42,827 bases of DNA from DAOUAT01 sp964551735 (GTDB lineage Bacteria; Chloroflexota; Anaerolineae; CG2-30-64-16): contig CAZKEF010000048.1 of the NCBI GenBank assembly GCA_964551735.1, positions 1 through 42,827 on the forward strand. Reading direction: 5' to 3'. Position 1 is the stretch's first letter. The number at the start of each line of letters is the position of its first letter. The notes beneath the pieces are model-generated. The model was not told the DNA's origin. It was given only the letters and a program-made list of their open reading frames with translations, and did no database searches. Both the position numbers and the translations under genes were made by a program. Below, one piece after another: positions 21,334 through 29,317 of this stretch.

Positions 21334-24300
21334 ATGTCCAAGCCGTTATCGTTTCAACAGGTGATCATGCGGCTCCAGGAGTACTGGGCTGCACAAGGCT
21401 GCCTGATCTGGCAACCGTACAGTGAGAAGGTAGGCGCGGGGACGGGGAACCCCGCAACCGTGCTGCGGGTGCTTGGTCCGGAACCGTGGAATGTGGCTTA
21501 CGTCGAGCCGAGCTACCGCCCCGACGATGGGCGCTACGCCGAAAATCCCAACCGGATGCAGATGCACACCCAGTTCCAGGTGATCCTGAAGCCGGCCCCG
21601 GCCGACTCACAGGAGCTTTACCTGCGCAGCCTGGAGGCCATCGGCATTGACCGCAACCAGCACGACATCCGTTTCGTGGAAGATAACTGGGAATCGCCCG
21701 CGCTGGGCGCGTGGGGCCTGGGCTGGGAGGTGTGGCTCGATGGGCTGGAGATCACCCAGTACACCTACTTCCAGCAGTCCGGCGGCGTCATGCTTGACCC
21801 GATCCCGGTGGAATACACCTACGGCCTCGAGCGCATCGTGATGTACCTGCAAGGGGTCAAGGAGGTCTGGCAGATTGACTGGGACGGCTGGCGAACCTAT
21901 GGCGATGTGTTGAAACAGCCCGAGATCGAGCACTGCAAGTACGACTTCGAGATCGCGGATGTGACGCGCCTCAAGGCGATGTACGACCTGTTCGAGGCGG
22001 AGGCCAAGAGCTGCCTGGCGCACCGGCTGGTGATCCCCGCGCACGATTACGTACTCCGCTGCTCGCATACATTCAACCTGCTGGATGCCCGCGGCGCGAT
22101 CGGCGTCACCGAACGCGCATACTTCTTCGCCCGCATGCGCGATCTGGCGCGGCAGGTGTCGCTGGCCTATGTGGAGCAGCGGCAGCATGAGGAGTTCCCG
22201 TGGCTGGGAGACGAGGAAACAAGGAGACAAGGAGACAAGGAGACAAGGAGACTGGGAGAGAGGGAGGAGGCGCCAAGTCACTCTGTCACGTATTTATTGG
22301 AAATCGGCACGGAGGAGCTGCCCGGCCACGATCTGGTGGATGCGTTGAATCAGCTCAAAGTCGCTGTGCCGAAGTTGCTGGTTGACCTGCGGTTGGCGCA
22401 TGACGGGGTTTATGTGACGGGGACGCCGCGGCGTGTGGTGGTGTTGGTCAAGGGGCTGGCGCCGATGCAGGCGAATGAGGAGACGGTGGTCAAAGGGCCG
22501 CCGGCCGAGCGTGCGTTCGATGCTTCAGGCGCGGCCACACCGGCCGCGGTTGGGTTTGCGCGCAAGAACGATGTGCCGGTGGAGGCGCTGGAGATCCGGC
22601 AGGAGGGCGCGGGCCGCTATGTGTACGCGGTTGTGCGCAAGGTGGGCCAGCCGGCGGCTGAGGTGCTGGCCGCGGCGCTGCCGGGCCTGGTGGCGGGTAT
22701 CAGATTCGGCAAGACGATGCGCTGGAACTGCACCAACGTGGCGTTTTCGCGGCCGATCCGCTGGTTCGTGTCGCTGCTGGGCGAGACGGTGCTGTCGTTC
22801 GACTACGCAGGGTTAACCGCTGGTCGTACAACGCATGGCCCCCGCGCAGCCGGCTCGCCCGAGCTGGAAGTGACCGACGCGGACGCCTATCTGCCCCTGA
22901 TGGCAGCGCACCATGTCATCGTGGATCGCGATGTCCGGCGGGCGGAGGTCGCCCGCCGGGTGGCCGCCCTGGCCGCTGAGGTCGGCGGCGTGGTGCCGGA
23001 GGACCCGGCGCTGCTGGACGAGGTCACCGACCTGGTGGAGCAGCCGACCGCGCTGCGCGGTAACTTCGCGGCTGATTACCTGCGCCTGCCCAAAGAGGTG
23101 CTGATCACCGTGATGAAGAAGCACCAGCGGTATTTTCCGGTGGTTGGTAAGTTGGTAGATCGGGAAACTGGTAGATTGGGAGACCAATCCACCAATCTAC
23201 CAATCTACCAATCTACCAAGTTACTGCCTTACTTCATCGCGGTCCGCAACGACCCATCTGAGCACCTGAATGTGGTGCAGGCCGGCAACGAGGGGGTGCT
23301 GCGGGCGCGCTACGCGGACGCAGACTACTTCTTCCGGGCCGACACGAGCCGTAAGCTGGCGGATTTCACGCCCCGCCTGGCGACGCTGACCTTCCAGGAG
23401 AAGCTCGGCTCGATGCTGGACAAGGTGGCGCGCGTGCAGAAGCTGACGCCCGCGCTGGCCCCGATGTTGGGGCTGAACGAGGCGGAGCTGGCGGCGGCCG
23501 AACGCGCGGCGGCGTTGTTCAAGAGCGACCTGGCCACGCAGATGGTGGTTGAATTGACTTCACTGCAAGGCATCATGGGCCGCGAGTATGCGAAGCTCTC
23601 CGGCGAGTCGGAGGCCGTGGCGCAAGCGATCTTCGAGCATTATCTGCCGCGCAGCCAGGGCGACAGCCTGCCGACCACCAAGCCCGGCCTGCTGCTGGGC
23701 ATCGCCAACCGGCTGGACTCGCTGGTGGGCCTGTTCGCGGTCGGCCTGGCGCCTACCAGCACGGCCGACCCGTTCGGGCTGCGTCGAGACGCGCTGGGGC
23801 TGGTGCAGGCGCTGGCCGGGCTGGCGCAGCCGTTCGACCTGCGCCCCGCGCTGGCCGCGGCCGCGGCCGAGATGCCTGTCCCCGTGAGCCCGCAGGTGCA
23901 GGCTGACGTGCTGGCGTTTATCCGCGACCGGTTGTACGTCTGGCTGCGAAGCGAAGCGGAGTCCCGCGTAGCGGGACGCGACCAGGGGGCGCCTCACGAC
24001 GTGGTGAGCGCGGTGCTGGCCGAGCAGGCGCACGATCCGGCACGGGCCGCCCAGGCCGCACGCGAGCTGGCCGTGCTGACCCAGGCGCCTGATTGGAGCG
24101 ATGTCTTGACTGCGTACGCGCGCTGCAAGCGCATCGTGCGCAACCTGCCGGAGGTCTACCCGGTGGTGCCGGAATACTATGTTGAGGAAGCGACATCGAC
24201 CTTGTACGAAGCCTGGTCTCACGCAGCACGCACCACGCAGCACGCACCGCGTGACATCGCGACCCTAGGCGCCACGTTGCGGACCCTGCAAGCGCCGATC

Positions 24301-24432
24301 AACCGGTTCTTCACCGATGTGCTGGTGATGGCGGAGGATCCGGCCGTGCGGCAGGCGAGGTTGGGGTTGGTGCAGCGGATTGCGGCGCTGGCGGATGGGA
24401 TCGCGGATCTGAGCCAGTTGCAGGGGTTTTAG
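21334..24432 (+). CDS. glyQS: Fused glycyl-tRNA synthetase, alpha and beta subunits in one chain
   Basis: The 1032-residue protein joins GlyQ (about 1-288, starting MSKPLSFQQVIMRLQEYW, catalytic class II core with RMQMHTQFQ) to GlyS (about 313-1032, with EIGTEELPGHDL, HQRYFPV and a C-terminal anticodon-binding DALR-type region). It charges tRNA-Gly. Fusions are known in some bacteria; most encode two chains. The fusion linker (about 292-312) and three GlyS loops (about 604-629, 872-886, 963-973) derive from simple or palindromic DNA repeats, all in frame. The second splits HQRYFPV from LLPYFIAVRN, where normal proteins have only a few residues. ATG 21334 follows GAGGTGAG; GTG 21325 is less likely. 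Confidence 0.95.
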   Translation: MSKPLSFQQVIMRLQEYWAAQGCLIWQPYSEKVGAGTGNPATVLRVLGPEPWNVAYVEPSYRPDDGRYAENPNRMQMHTQFQVILKPAPADSQELYLRSLEAIGIDRNQHDIRFVEDNWESPALGAWGLGWEVWLDGLEITQYTYFQQSGGVMLDPIPVEYTYGLERIVMYLQGVKEVWQIDWDGWRTYGDVLKQPEIEHCKYDFEIADVTRLKAMYDLFEAEAKSCLAHRLVIPAHDYVLRCSHTFNLLDARGAIGVTERAYFFARMRDLARQVSLAYVEQRQHEEFPWLGDEETRRQGDKETRRLGEREEAPSHSVTYLLEIGTEELPGHDLVDALNQLKVAVPKLLVDLRLAHDGVYVTGTPRRVVVLVKGLAPMQANEETVVKGPPAERAFDASGAATPAAVGFARKNDVPVEALEIRQEGAGRYVYAVVRKVGQPAAEVLAAALPGLVAGIRFGKTMRWNCTNVAFSRPIRWFVSLLGETVLSFDYAGLTAGRTTHGPRAAGSPELEVTDADAYLPLMAAHHVIVDRDVRRAEVARRVAALAAEVGGVVPEDPALLDEVTDLVEQPTALRGNFAADYLRLPKEVLITVMKKHQRYFPVVGKLVDRETGRLGDQSTNLPIYQSTKLLPYFIAVRNDPSEHLNVVQAGNEGVLRARYADADYFFRADTSRKLADFTPRLATLTFQEKLGSMLDKVARVQKLTPALAPMLGLNEAELAAAERAAALFKSDLATQMVVELTSLQGIMGREYAKLSGESEAVAQAIFEHYLPRSQGDSLPTTKPGLLLGIANRLDSLVGLFAVGLAPTSTADPFGLRRDALGLVQALAGLAQPFDLRPALAAAAAEMPVPVSPQVQADVLAFIRDRLYVWLRSEAESRVAGRDQGAPHDVVSAVLAEQAHDPARAAQAARELAVLTQAPDWSDVLTAYARCKRIVRNLPEVYPVVPEYYVEEATSTLYEAWSHAARTTQHAPRDIATLGATLRTLQAPINRFFTDVLVMAEDPAVRQARLGLVQRIAALADGIADLSQLQGF
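22206..22268. repeat. Tandem ACAAGGAG repeat in the glyQS fusion linker
   Basis: About four to five 8-bp ACAAGGAG-like units sit exactly at the alpha/beta junction and encode an Arg/Glu/Gly/Thr-rich linker. The 8-bp period is read in frame through 63 bases. Confidence 0.85.
23143..23220. repeat. TTGGTAGAT/ATCTACCAA repeat inside glyS domain
   Basis: GTTGGTAGAT, CTGGTAGATTGGG and then three or more CCAATCTA units form a mixed direct and inverted repeat. It adds about 25 residues to a surface loop between two highly conserved GlyS motifs. Confidence 0.85.
23948..23980. repeat. Palindromic repeat inside glyS domain
   Basis: GAAGCGAAGCGGA is followed by GTCCCGC (23961-23967), GTA, GCGGGAC (23971-23977). 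It encodes SEAESRVAGRD in the beta-subunit helical region. Confidence 0.7.
24220..24252. repeat. CACGCAGCACGCAC tandem repeat inside glyS domain
   Basis: CACGCAGCACGCAC occurs twice in tandem, then CGCGTG. It encodes HAARTTQHAPRD near the C-terminal anticodon-binding region. Confidence 0.75.
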
Positions 24433-24441
24433 CTCATTCAC

Positions 24442-24470
24442 GTGCCAGGCATCTCAAAGATGCCTGGCAC
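24442..24470. repeat. Perfect 13-bp palindrome after glyQS
   Basis: GTGCCAGGCATCT, loop CAA, AGATGCCTGGCAC. A partial third copy (GCGCCAGGCAT) follows at 24479. There is no T-run, so it may be a dispersed repeat rather than a normal terminator; a degenerate relative is at 2240-2270. Confidence 0.7.
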
Positions 24471-24495
24471 GGTCATCGCGCCAGGCATTAGAGAT

Positions 24496-24524
24496 TTGCT
24501 CCCATCTTGGGAGCGTGGTAGAAT
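24496..24524 (+). promoter_or_regulatory. higBA promoter with built-in palindromic operator
   Basis: TTGCTC (24496-24501), 17 bp, TAGAAT (24519-24524). The spacer carries most of a palindrome GCTCCCA-TCT-TGGGAGC (24498-24514), placed where an antitoxin would block polymerase. The higB ATG is only 5 nt past the -10, so the mRNA is leaderless. Confidence 0.7.
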
Positions 24525-24529
24525 AGTCT

Positions 24530-24823
24530 ATGCGCATCATTGCCCTGAAAGCAGTGTGTGACTTCTGGAAACAACACCCCAACGCCGAACAGCCGCTTCG
24601 GGCATGGTATCATGATGCCAGGCAGGCCAATTGGCGTACGCCTGCTGACATCAAAAATACTTACCGCAATGCCAGCCTGGTTGGGAATGATCGCGTTGTT
24701 TTCAACATCAAGGGCAATGACTACCGGCTTGTGGTCGCCGTAGCCTGTCGGCAGGGCATCGTCTACATTCGCTATGTGGGTTCGCACCGCGATTACGATC
24801 GCATAGACGCAGCAACCGTTTGA
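24530..24823 (+). CDS. higB: HigB-type toxin (mRNA interferase)
   Basis: The 97-residue protein matches the HigB_toxin family: an N-terminal helix pair with WKQHPNAEQPLRAWYHDA, then VVFNIKGNDYRLVVAV and the C-terminal signature VYIRYVGSHRDYDRID. Members cleave translated mRNAs. The toxin comes first and the HTH antitoxin second, 15 bp apart, as is usual for hig modules. The start is fixed by the -10 five bases upstream, and no ribosome site is present. Confidence 0.92.
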   Translation: MRIIALKAVCDFWKQHPNAEQPLRAWYHDARQANWRTPADIKNTYRNASLVGNDRVVFNIKGNDYRLVVAVACRQGIVYIRYVGSHRDYDRIDAATV

Positions 24824-24838
24824 CGTGAGGTGAGGCGC

Positions 24839-25237
24839 ATGGAGATTCGACCTATTCGCACTGGAGCAGACTACGAAGAGGCGCTGGCCGAGATCGAGCG
24901 TCTCTTTAGCGCTCCGCCGAACACGCCCGAAGGAGACCGCCTGGACGTGCTGACGACCCTGGTTGAAGCTTACGAGGCGCAGCATTACCCGATCCCTGAG
25001 CCTGACCCCGTCGAAGCCATCAAGTATTTCATGGAAAGCCGCGGGCTGACACGAACAGATCTCGAACCCTATATCGGCAGCCGGGCTCGGGTTGCGGAAG
25101 TGCTGAACCGCAAGCGGCCGCTTTCACTCAACATGATACGGCGGTTGTATTCAGGTTTGGGCATCCCGGCCCAGGCGCTCATCGGGCCTTATGTGGTGGC
25201 TGAGAACAAACCGGCTTACACGCATGGGAGGGAGTAG
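24839..25237 (+). CDS. higA: HigA-type antitoxin with Xre-like helix-turn-helix
   Basis: The 132-residue protein has an N-terminal acidic helical part (about 1-55) and a C-terminal helix-turn-helix (about 60-115). MESRGLTRTDLEPYIGSRARVAEVL followed by RPLSLNMIRRLYSGLGIP is the HigA antitoxin signature (split by the NRK linker). It should bind and neutralise HigB and repress the module through the palindrome at 24498-24514. ATG 24839 has GAGGTGAGG upstream. It ends only 3 bp before hicB, so the two modules may share a transcript. Confidence 0.9.
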   Translation: MEIRPIRTGADYEEALAEIERLFSAPPNTPEGDRLDVLTTLVEAYEAQHYPIPEPDPVEAIKYFMESRGLTRTDLEPYIGSRARVAEVLNRKRPLSLNMIRRLYSGLGIPAQALIGPYVVAENKPAYTHGRE

Positions 25238-25240
25238 GAA

Positions 25241-25465
25241 ATGCAGGCGCAATTTACCGCTATTTATGAAAAGGGGGATCAATACTACATCGGTTACTGC
25301 CTGGAAGTGCCTGGCGCCAACGGTCAAGGAGAAACACTTGCCGAATGTCGCGAGAGCCTCCGTGAGGCGATCACGTTGATCCTCGCCGATCGTGTTGAAG
25401 AAGGATTGCGCAGCGTTCCAGTGGAGGCTATCCGCGAGCCGTTGGTCATCTATGAAACGGCATGA
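25241..25465 (+). CDS. hicB: HicB-type antitoxin
   Basis: The 74-residue protein is the short HicB type with the partial RNase H-like fold only: FTAIYEKGDQYYIGYCLEVPGANGQGETLAECRESL in pieces gives the typical YxxCLEVPG...G.GET..E......EAI pattern. There is no C-terminal DNA-binding domain, so it may rely on another repressor, perhaps HigA. It starts at ATG 25241 with GGAGGGAG upstream and overlaps hicA by 14 bp. Confidence 0.88.
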   Translation: MQAQFTAIYEKGDQYYIGYCLEVPGANGQGETLAECRESLREAITLILADRVEEGLRSVPVEAIREPLVIYETA

Positions 25466-25655
25466 ACTCCTCCGCCATCTGCGGGCTTATGGTTGCGTCC
25501 TTAAGCGCGAAGGCGCCAGGCATTCGCTCTTCGTCAACCCGGCCAATGGGGTCGTGGAGACTATCCCGCGGCATGTGGAGATTGACAACCGCCTTGCAAG
25601 AAAGATATGCGGCCGGTTGGGAATCCCCGATCCCGGCACACAACTTTATGCCTGA
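25452..25655 (+). CDS. hicA: HicA-type toxin
   Basis: The 67-residue double-stranded RNA-binding-like protein has MKRHELLRHLRAYGCVLKREG, the catalytic-histidine segment ARHSLFVNP and IPRHVEIDNRLARKICGRLGI (given in parts of the full chain). HicA cleaves mRNA independently of or on the ribosome. The start at ATG 25452 lies inside the end of hicB, the usual coupled order for antitoxin-first hic modules. It follows higBA directly, giving two complete toxin-antitoxin pairs in 1.13 kb. Confidence 0.92.
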   Translation: MKRHELLRHLRAYGCVLKREGARHSLFVNPANGVVETIPRHVEIDNRLARKICGRLGIPDPGTQLYA

Positions 25656-25667
25656 ATAGCAGCATCC

Positions 25668-28292
25668 ATGATCCCACTCAAACTTCGCCTCTCTAACTTC
25701 ATGTGCTACCGCGAGGAGCAGACACTCGACTTCTCCGGCATCCACCTGGCCTGCCTGGCCGGCGACAACGGTCATGGCAAGTCCGCGCTGCTGGACGCCA
25801 TGACCTGGGCGCTGTGGGGCCGGGCGCGGGCGCGCCGCGACGACGAGCTGGTCGCCCTGGGCGAAACTGAGATGTGGGTCGAGCTGGAGTTCGACCTGGG
25901 CGGGCAGCGTTATCGCATCTGGCGGCAGCGGAGCAAGAAGGGCCGCGGGCAGAGCGATTTGCACTTTTACGTGTGGAACCCAACTTCCGGAATCGAGGCT
26001 TCAGCCGGTCTGACAGTCGAACCGCCTAAAGGCTCGAATCCAGAGGATCTGGGCAACTGGCAGCTCCTCGACGAAGGCGGCCTGTTGGAGCGCCAGGCGT
26101 TGATCATTCGCACGCTGCGACTGGACTACGATACCTTTGTCAACTCGGCGTTCCTGCTGCAGGGCAAAGCCGATTCTTTCACCCTGAAAACCGCGGGCGA
26201 GCGCAAGCAGATCCTGGCCGACATCTTGGGACTGAGCCGTTACGACCTGTACGAAGCGCGGGCCAAGGAGGAGATCCAGGCGCGCAAGGAGCGGAGCATC
26301 GGCATCGGCGCGGAGCTGCGGGCCATTGACCTGGACCTGGGCCGCCGCCCTGAGTATGAGGCGCAACTGGCGCAGGCCCGGCGCGGCGTGGCTGAGGCCG
26401 CAGCGCTGCTGCGCGCGACCGAACAGGCCCAGGCCGCGTTGCGCGTGCAGGCTGAGGGGCTGCGTGCCCAGGCCCGTGCGTTGGCCGATTTGCGCACCCG
26501 ATTGGCGCGGGGTGAGCGCGACCTGGCCGATCTGCGCAGTCAGCGCGATGCGGCGCAGGCGCGCATCCAGACCATCGAAACCGTGCTGGCGCAGCAGGCC
26601 GAGATCGAAGCGGGCTGGGCCGCGCTGATCGATGCCCGGCAGGCCGACGCGGCCTGGAACGACCGTTTGCTGGCCTACACCCGGTTGCAGGAGCGGCTGG
26701 CGCAGGCCCAACGCGCCGTGGACGGCGCCCACGCGGATCTGCGCGGCGAACTGGGACGCCTGGCCGACCGCCATGCCGACCTGGGCCGCAAAGTCACGGC
26801 CGGGCAGGCGCAGGCCGCCGCCCTGTCCGAAGCGCAGGCGGTCCTGACCCACATGGCCGAGCAGCAAGCCCGTCGCGAGGCTCTCGCGGCCGAGCTGCGT
26901 GACCTGGGCGATCGGGCGGCCGCGCTGCGGGTGGAGGGCGATCGCCTCAAGGCCGAGGGTCAGGCGGTGCGCGACAAAATGGACTTGATGGCGACGACCG
27001 AAACGGCAGCCTGTCCGCTGTGCCAGCAGCCGCTGGGGCCGGAGCATCGCGATCAAATGCTGGCCGACCTGACGGCCGAGCGCCAGGCGCTGGCCGAGCG
27101 CTACCGAGCCATCGGCGGCGAGCTCAAGGCCCTGACCGAGCGCAAAACCGCGCTGGAAGCCGAGGACGCTGACCTGGCGCGCGCGTTACGCGCACGGGAT
27201 GCCCGCCAGCGCCAGGCCGCCCAGGCGGAGGCTGCTGTGGTGGAAGGGGAGGCCGCGGCCGAGGAGCAAGCGCGCCTGGCCGGGCAGATGGCCGCGCTGG
27301 ACGAGCGGCTGGCGGCGGGCGATTACGCGCCGGCCGAGCGGGCCGCCCTGGCCGCCGTCCAGTCCGAGATGGCCGCGATCGGCTATGACGCGGCCGGTCA
27401 CGCAGCCGTGCGCGCGGAGGTGGAACGCTGGCTCCCCTTCGACGCGCGCTACCAGCGGCAACTGCTGCCGGCCCTGGAGGGCGCCGAAGAGGCCCGAAGC
27501 CGCGGTGAGTCCCTGGCGGCCCAGCTTGCCCGCCGCGAGACCGAGCTGGCCGAGGATCAGGCCGAACGCCAGGCCCTGGAGGCTGCGACCGCAGACCTCC
27601 CCCGCCTGGAGGCTGAGCTCGGCCGGGCGGGGGCCGCGGTGGAGGGGGCGGCCGGGACTGAGCGCCGCGCGCGGCAGCAGGAGGGCGCGGCCATGCAGCA
27701 GATCGACGCGCTGGACGCGCTGGCCGTCCGCCGTGAGACGTTGCGCGCTGAGCTCGACGCGCTCAACACCGAGATCAGCCTCTACACTGAGCTGCGCGAC
27801 GCGTTCGGCAAGAAGGGCTTGCAGGCGATGATCATCGAAAGCGCCATCCCCGAGGTGGAGGCCGAGGCGAACCGTCTGCTGGGCCGGATGAGCGACAACC
27901 GCATGAGCCTGCGCCTGGAAACCCAGCGTGAAAAGGTCACCGGCGGCGTGGCAGAGACGCTGGACATCATCATCGCCGATGAATTGGGCGCGCGGCCGTA
28001 TGAAATGTTCAGCGGCGGCGAGGGGTTCCGCGCTAACCTGGCGCTGCGCATCGCGATCAGCCGGCTGCTGGCCCGCCGGGCCGGCGCGCAGCTCCAGACG
28101 CTGATCATTGATGAAGGCTTCGGGTCGCAGGACGCCCAGGGCCGCTCGCTGGTGGTGGAGGCCATCAACTCCATCCAGCACGACTTCGAGCGCATCATCG
28201 TGATCACGCACATCGAAGAACTGAAAGATCTGTTCCCAGCCCGCATTGACGTGGTGAAGACCGCGCACGGCTCGCGGGTGAGTATTGTATAG
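25668..28292 (+). CDS. sbcC: SbcC/Rad50-type nuclease ATPase subunit
   Basis: The 874-residue SMC-like protein has Walker A GDNGHGKS (32-39), two long coiled-coil arms, a zinc hook CPLC (449-452), ABC signature FSGGE (781-785) and Walker B LIIDEG (812-817). With SbcD it forms the complex that cuts hairpins and double-strand ends at palindromes. No sbcD is in the window; it may be elsewhere. The ATG at 25668 follows hicA by 12 bp without a clear ribosome site. High Ala/Arg content of the arms reflects GC-rich coding. The next gene starts 9 bp after its stop. Confidence 0.93.
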   Translation: MIPLKLRLSNFMCYREEQTLDFSGIHLACLAGDNGHGKSALLDAMTWALWGRARARRDDELVALGETEMWVELEFDLGGQRYRIWRQRSKKGRGQSDLHFYVWNPTSGIEASAGLTVEPPKGSNPEDLGNWQLLDEGGLLERQALIIRTLRLDYDTFVNSAFLLQGKADSFTLKTAGERKQILADILGLSRYDLYEARAKEEIQARKERSIGIGAELRAIDLDLGRRPEYEAQLAQARRGVAEAAALLRATEQAQAALRVQAEGLRAQARALADLRTRLARGERDLADLRSQRDAAQARIQTIETVLAQQAEIEAGWAALIDARQADAAWNDRLLAYTRLQERLAQAQRAVDGAHADLRGELGRLADRHADLGRKVTAGQAQAAALSEAQAVLTHMAEQQARREALAAELRDLGDRAAALRVEGDRLKAEGQAVRDKMDLMATTETAACPLCQQPLGPEHRDQMLADLTAERQALAERYRAIGGELKALTERKTALEAEDADLARALRARDARQRQAAQAEAAVVEGEAAAEEQARLAGQMAALDERLAAGDYAPAERAALAAVQSEMAAIGYDAAGHAAVRAEVERWLPFDARYQRQLLPALEGAEEARSRGESLAAQLARRETELAEDQAERQALEAATADLPRLEAELGRAGAAVEGAAGTERRARQQEGAAMQQIDALDALAVRRETLRAELDALNTEISLYTELRDAFGKKGLQAMIIESAIPEVEAEANRLLGRMSDNRMSLRLETQREKVTGGVAETLDIIIADELGARPYEMFSGGEGFRANLALRIAISRLLARRAGAQLQTLIIDEGFGSQDAQGRSLVVEAINSIQHDFERIIVITHIEELKDLFPARIDVVKTAHGSRVSIV

Positions 28293-28301
28293 GTGGGTCT
28301 C

Positions 28302-29255
28302 ATGGTCACATTTGACGACATCCTCGCCGCGGCCGAGCGCATCGCCGGCGCCGCGCATCGCACTCCGGTTGCCACCTCACGGCTGTTGGATGATGTCTGC
28401 GGCGCGAAGCTGTTCTTGAAGTGCGAGAACCTGCAGCGCGTGGGCGCGTTCAAGTTTCGTGGGGCATATAATGCGGTCAGCCGGCTGAGCGACGCGGAAC
28501 GGGTGCGCGGGGTGATCACCCACTCGTCGGGCAACCACGCGCAGGCGTTGGCGTTGGTATGCCGCCTGCTGGGGGTCAAGGCGACCATCGTGATGCCCCA
28601 GGACGCGCCAGCCATGAAGCTGGCCGCCACCCGTGACTATGGCGCCGAGGTCGTGCTTTACGACACCGCGACCGATACGCGCGAGGCGATCTCCGGCCGG
28701 CTGGCGGCCGAGCACGGTTACACATTGGTGCCGCCCTACGACCATCCCCACATCATCGCAGGTCAAGGCACGGCCGCGCTGGAACTGTTCCAGGAGGCCG
28801 GGCCGTTGGACTATCTGTTCGTGCCATGCGGCGGCGCGGGACTGCTCAGCGGCTGCGCGGTGGCGGCCAAGGCGCTGGCCCCCGGCTGCCGGGTGATCGG
28901 CGTGGAGCCGGCCGCGGGCGATGATGGGACGCGTTCATTCAAGACCGGTGTGCTCCAAACGGTCCACAACCCCGCCACCATCGCCGACGGCGCGCGCACC
29001 CCGTATCTCGGCCAGTACACCTTCCCGCTGGTGCGGCAGCACGTAGACGACATGATCACCGTCGAAGACGACGACCTGATCCGGGCCATGTACTTCGTCT
29101 GGACGCGCATGAAGCTGGTGGTCGAGCCGACGGGTGTGCTGGGCCTGGCCGCGGTCTTCAACCACCGCCACCCGGCCTCCGGTCGCGTCGGCGTCGTGAT
29201 CAGCGGCGGGAATGTGGATATCCAGCAGGCCGCGCAGTGGTTCACGACGTTGTGA
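28302..29255 (+). CDS. PLP-dependent threonine/serine dehydratase or racemase
   Basis: The 317-residue fold type II PLP enzyme has its Schiff-base lysine in GAFKFRGA (lysine 51), the cofactor-binding SSGNHAQ (75-81) and a phosphate-binding CGGAGLLSG loop. The short length without an ACT domain fits catabolic threonine dehydratase (TdcB), serine racemase or threo-3-hydroxyaspartate ammonia-lyase rather than biosynthetic IlvA. These cannot be told apart by eye. ATG 28302 (MVTFDDIL) is preferred; GTG 28293 is three codons earlier. It directly follows sbcC, likely co-transcribed without functional relation. Confidence 0.88.
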   Translation: MVTFDDILAAAERIAGAAHRTPVATSRLLDDVCGAKLFLKCENLQRVGAFKFRGAYNAVSRLSDAERVRGVITHSSGNHAQALALVCRLLGVKATIVMPQDAPAMKLAATRDYGAEVVLYDTATDTREAISGRLAAEHGYTLVPPYDHPHIIAGQGTAALELFQEAGPLDYLFVPCGGAGLLSGCAVAAKALAPGCRVIGVEPAAGDDGTRSFKTGVLQTVHNPATIADGARTPYLGQYTFPLVRQHVDDMITVEDDDLIRAMYFVWTRMKLVVEPTGVLGLAAVFNHRHPASGRVGVVISGGNVDIQQAAQWFTTL

Positions 29256-29262
29256 TCCTCTC

Positions 29263-29291
29263 TTGACAAAACGAACGAATGTTCGTATACT
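29263..29291 (+). promoter_or_regulatory. Consensus promoter containing a LexA (SOS) box
   Basis: Perfect TTGACA (29263-29268), 17 bp, TATACT (29286-29291). The spacer holds CGAACGAATGTTCG (29272-29285), a perfect palindrome except the central bases. It fits the GAAC-N4-GTTC LexA box known from Gram-positive bacteria and some other phyla. Repressor bound there would block polymerase, so the downstream gene should be DNA-damage induced. Confidence 0.85.
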
Positions 29292-29317
29292 ATGGGTGTC
29301 ACTCCCTGGAGGCAGCC

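Noticed and set aside
24442..24470. Rho-independent terminator of glyQS
   Set aside because: The 13-bp stem is perfect, but no T-run follows and a related palindrome occurs elsewhere, so a dispersed repeat is more likely.
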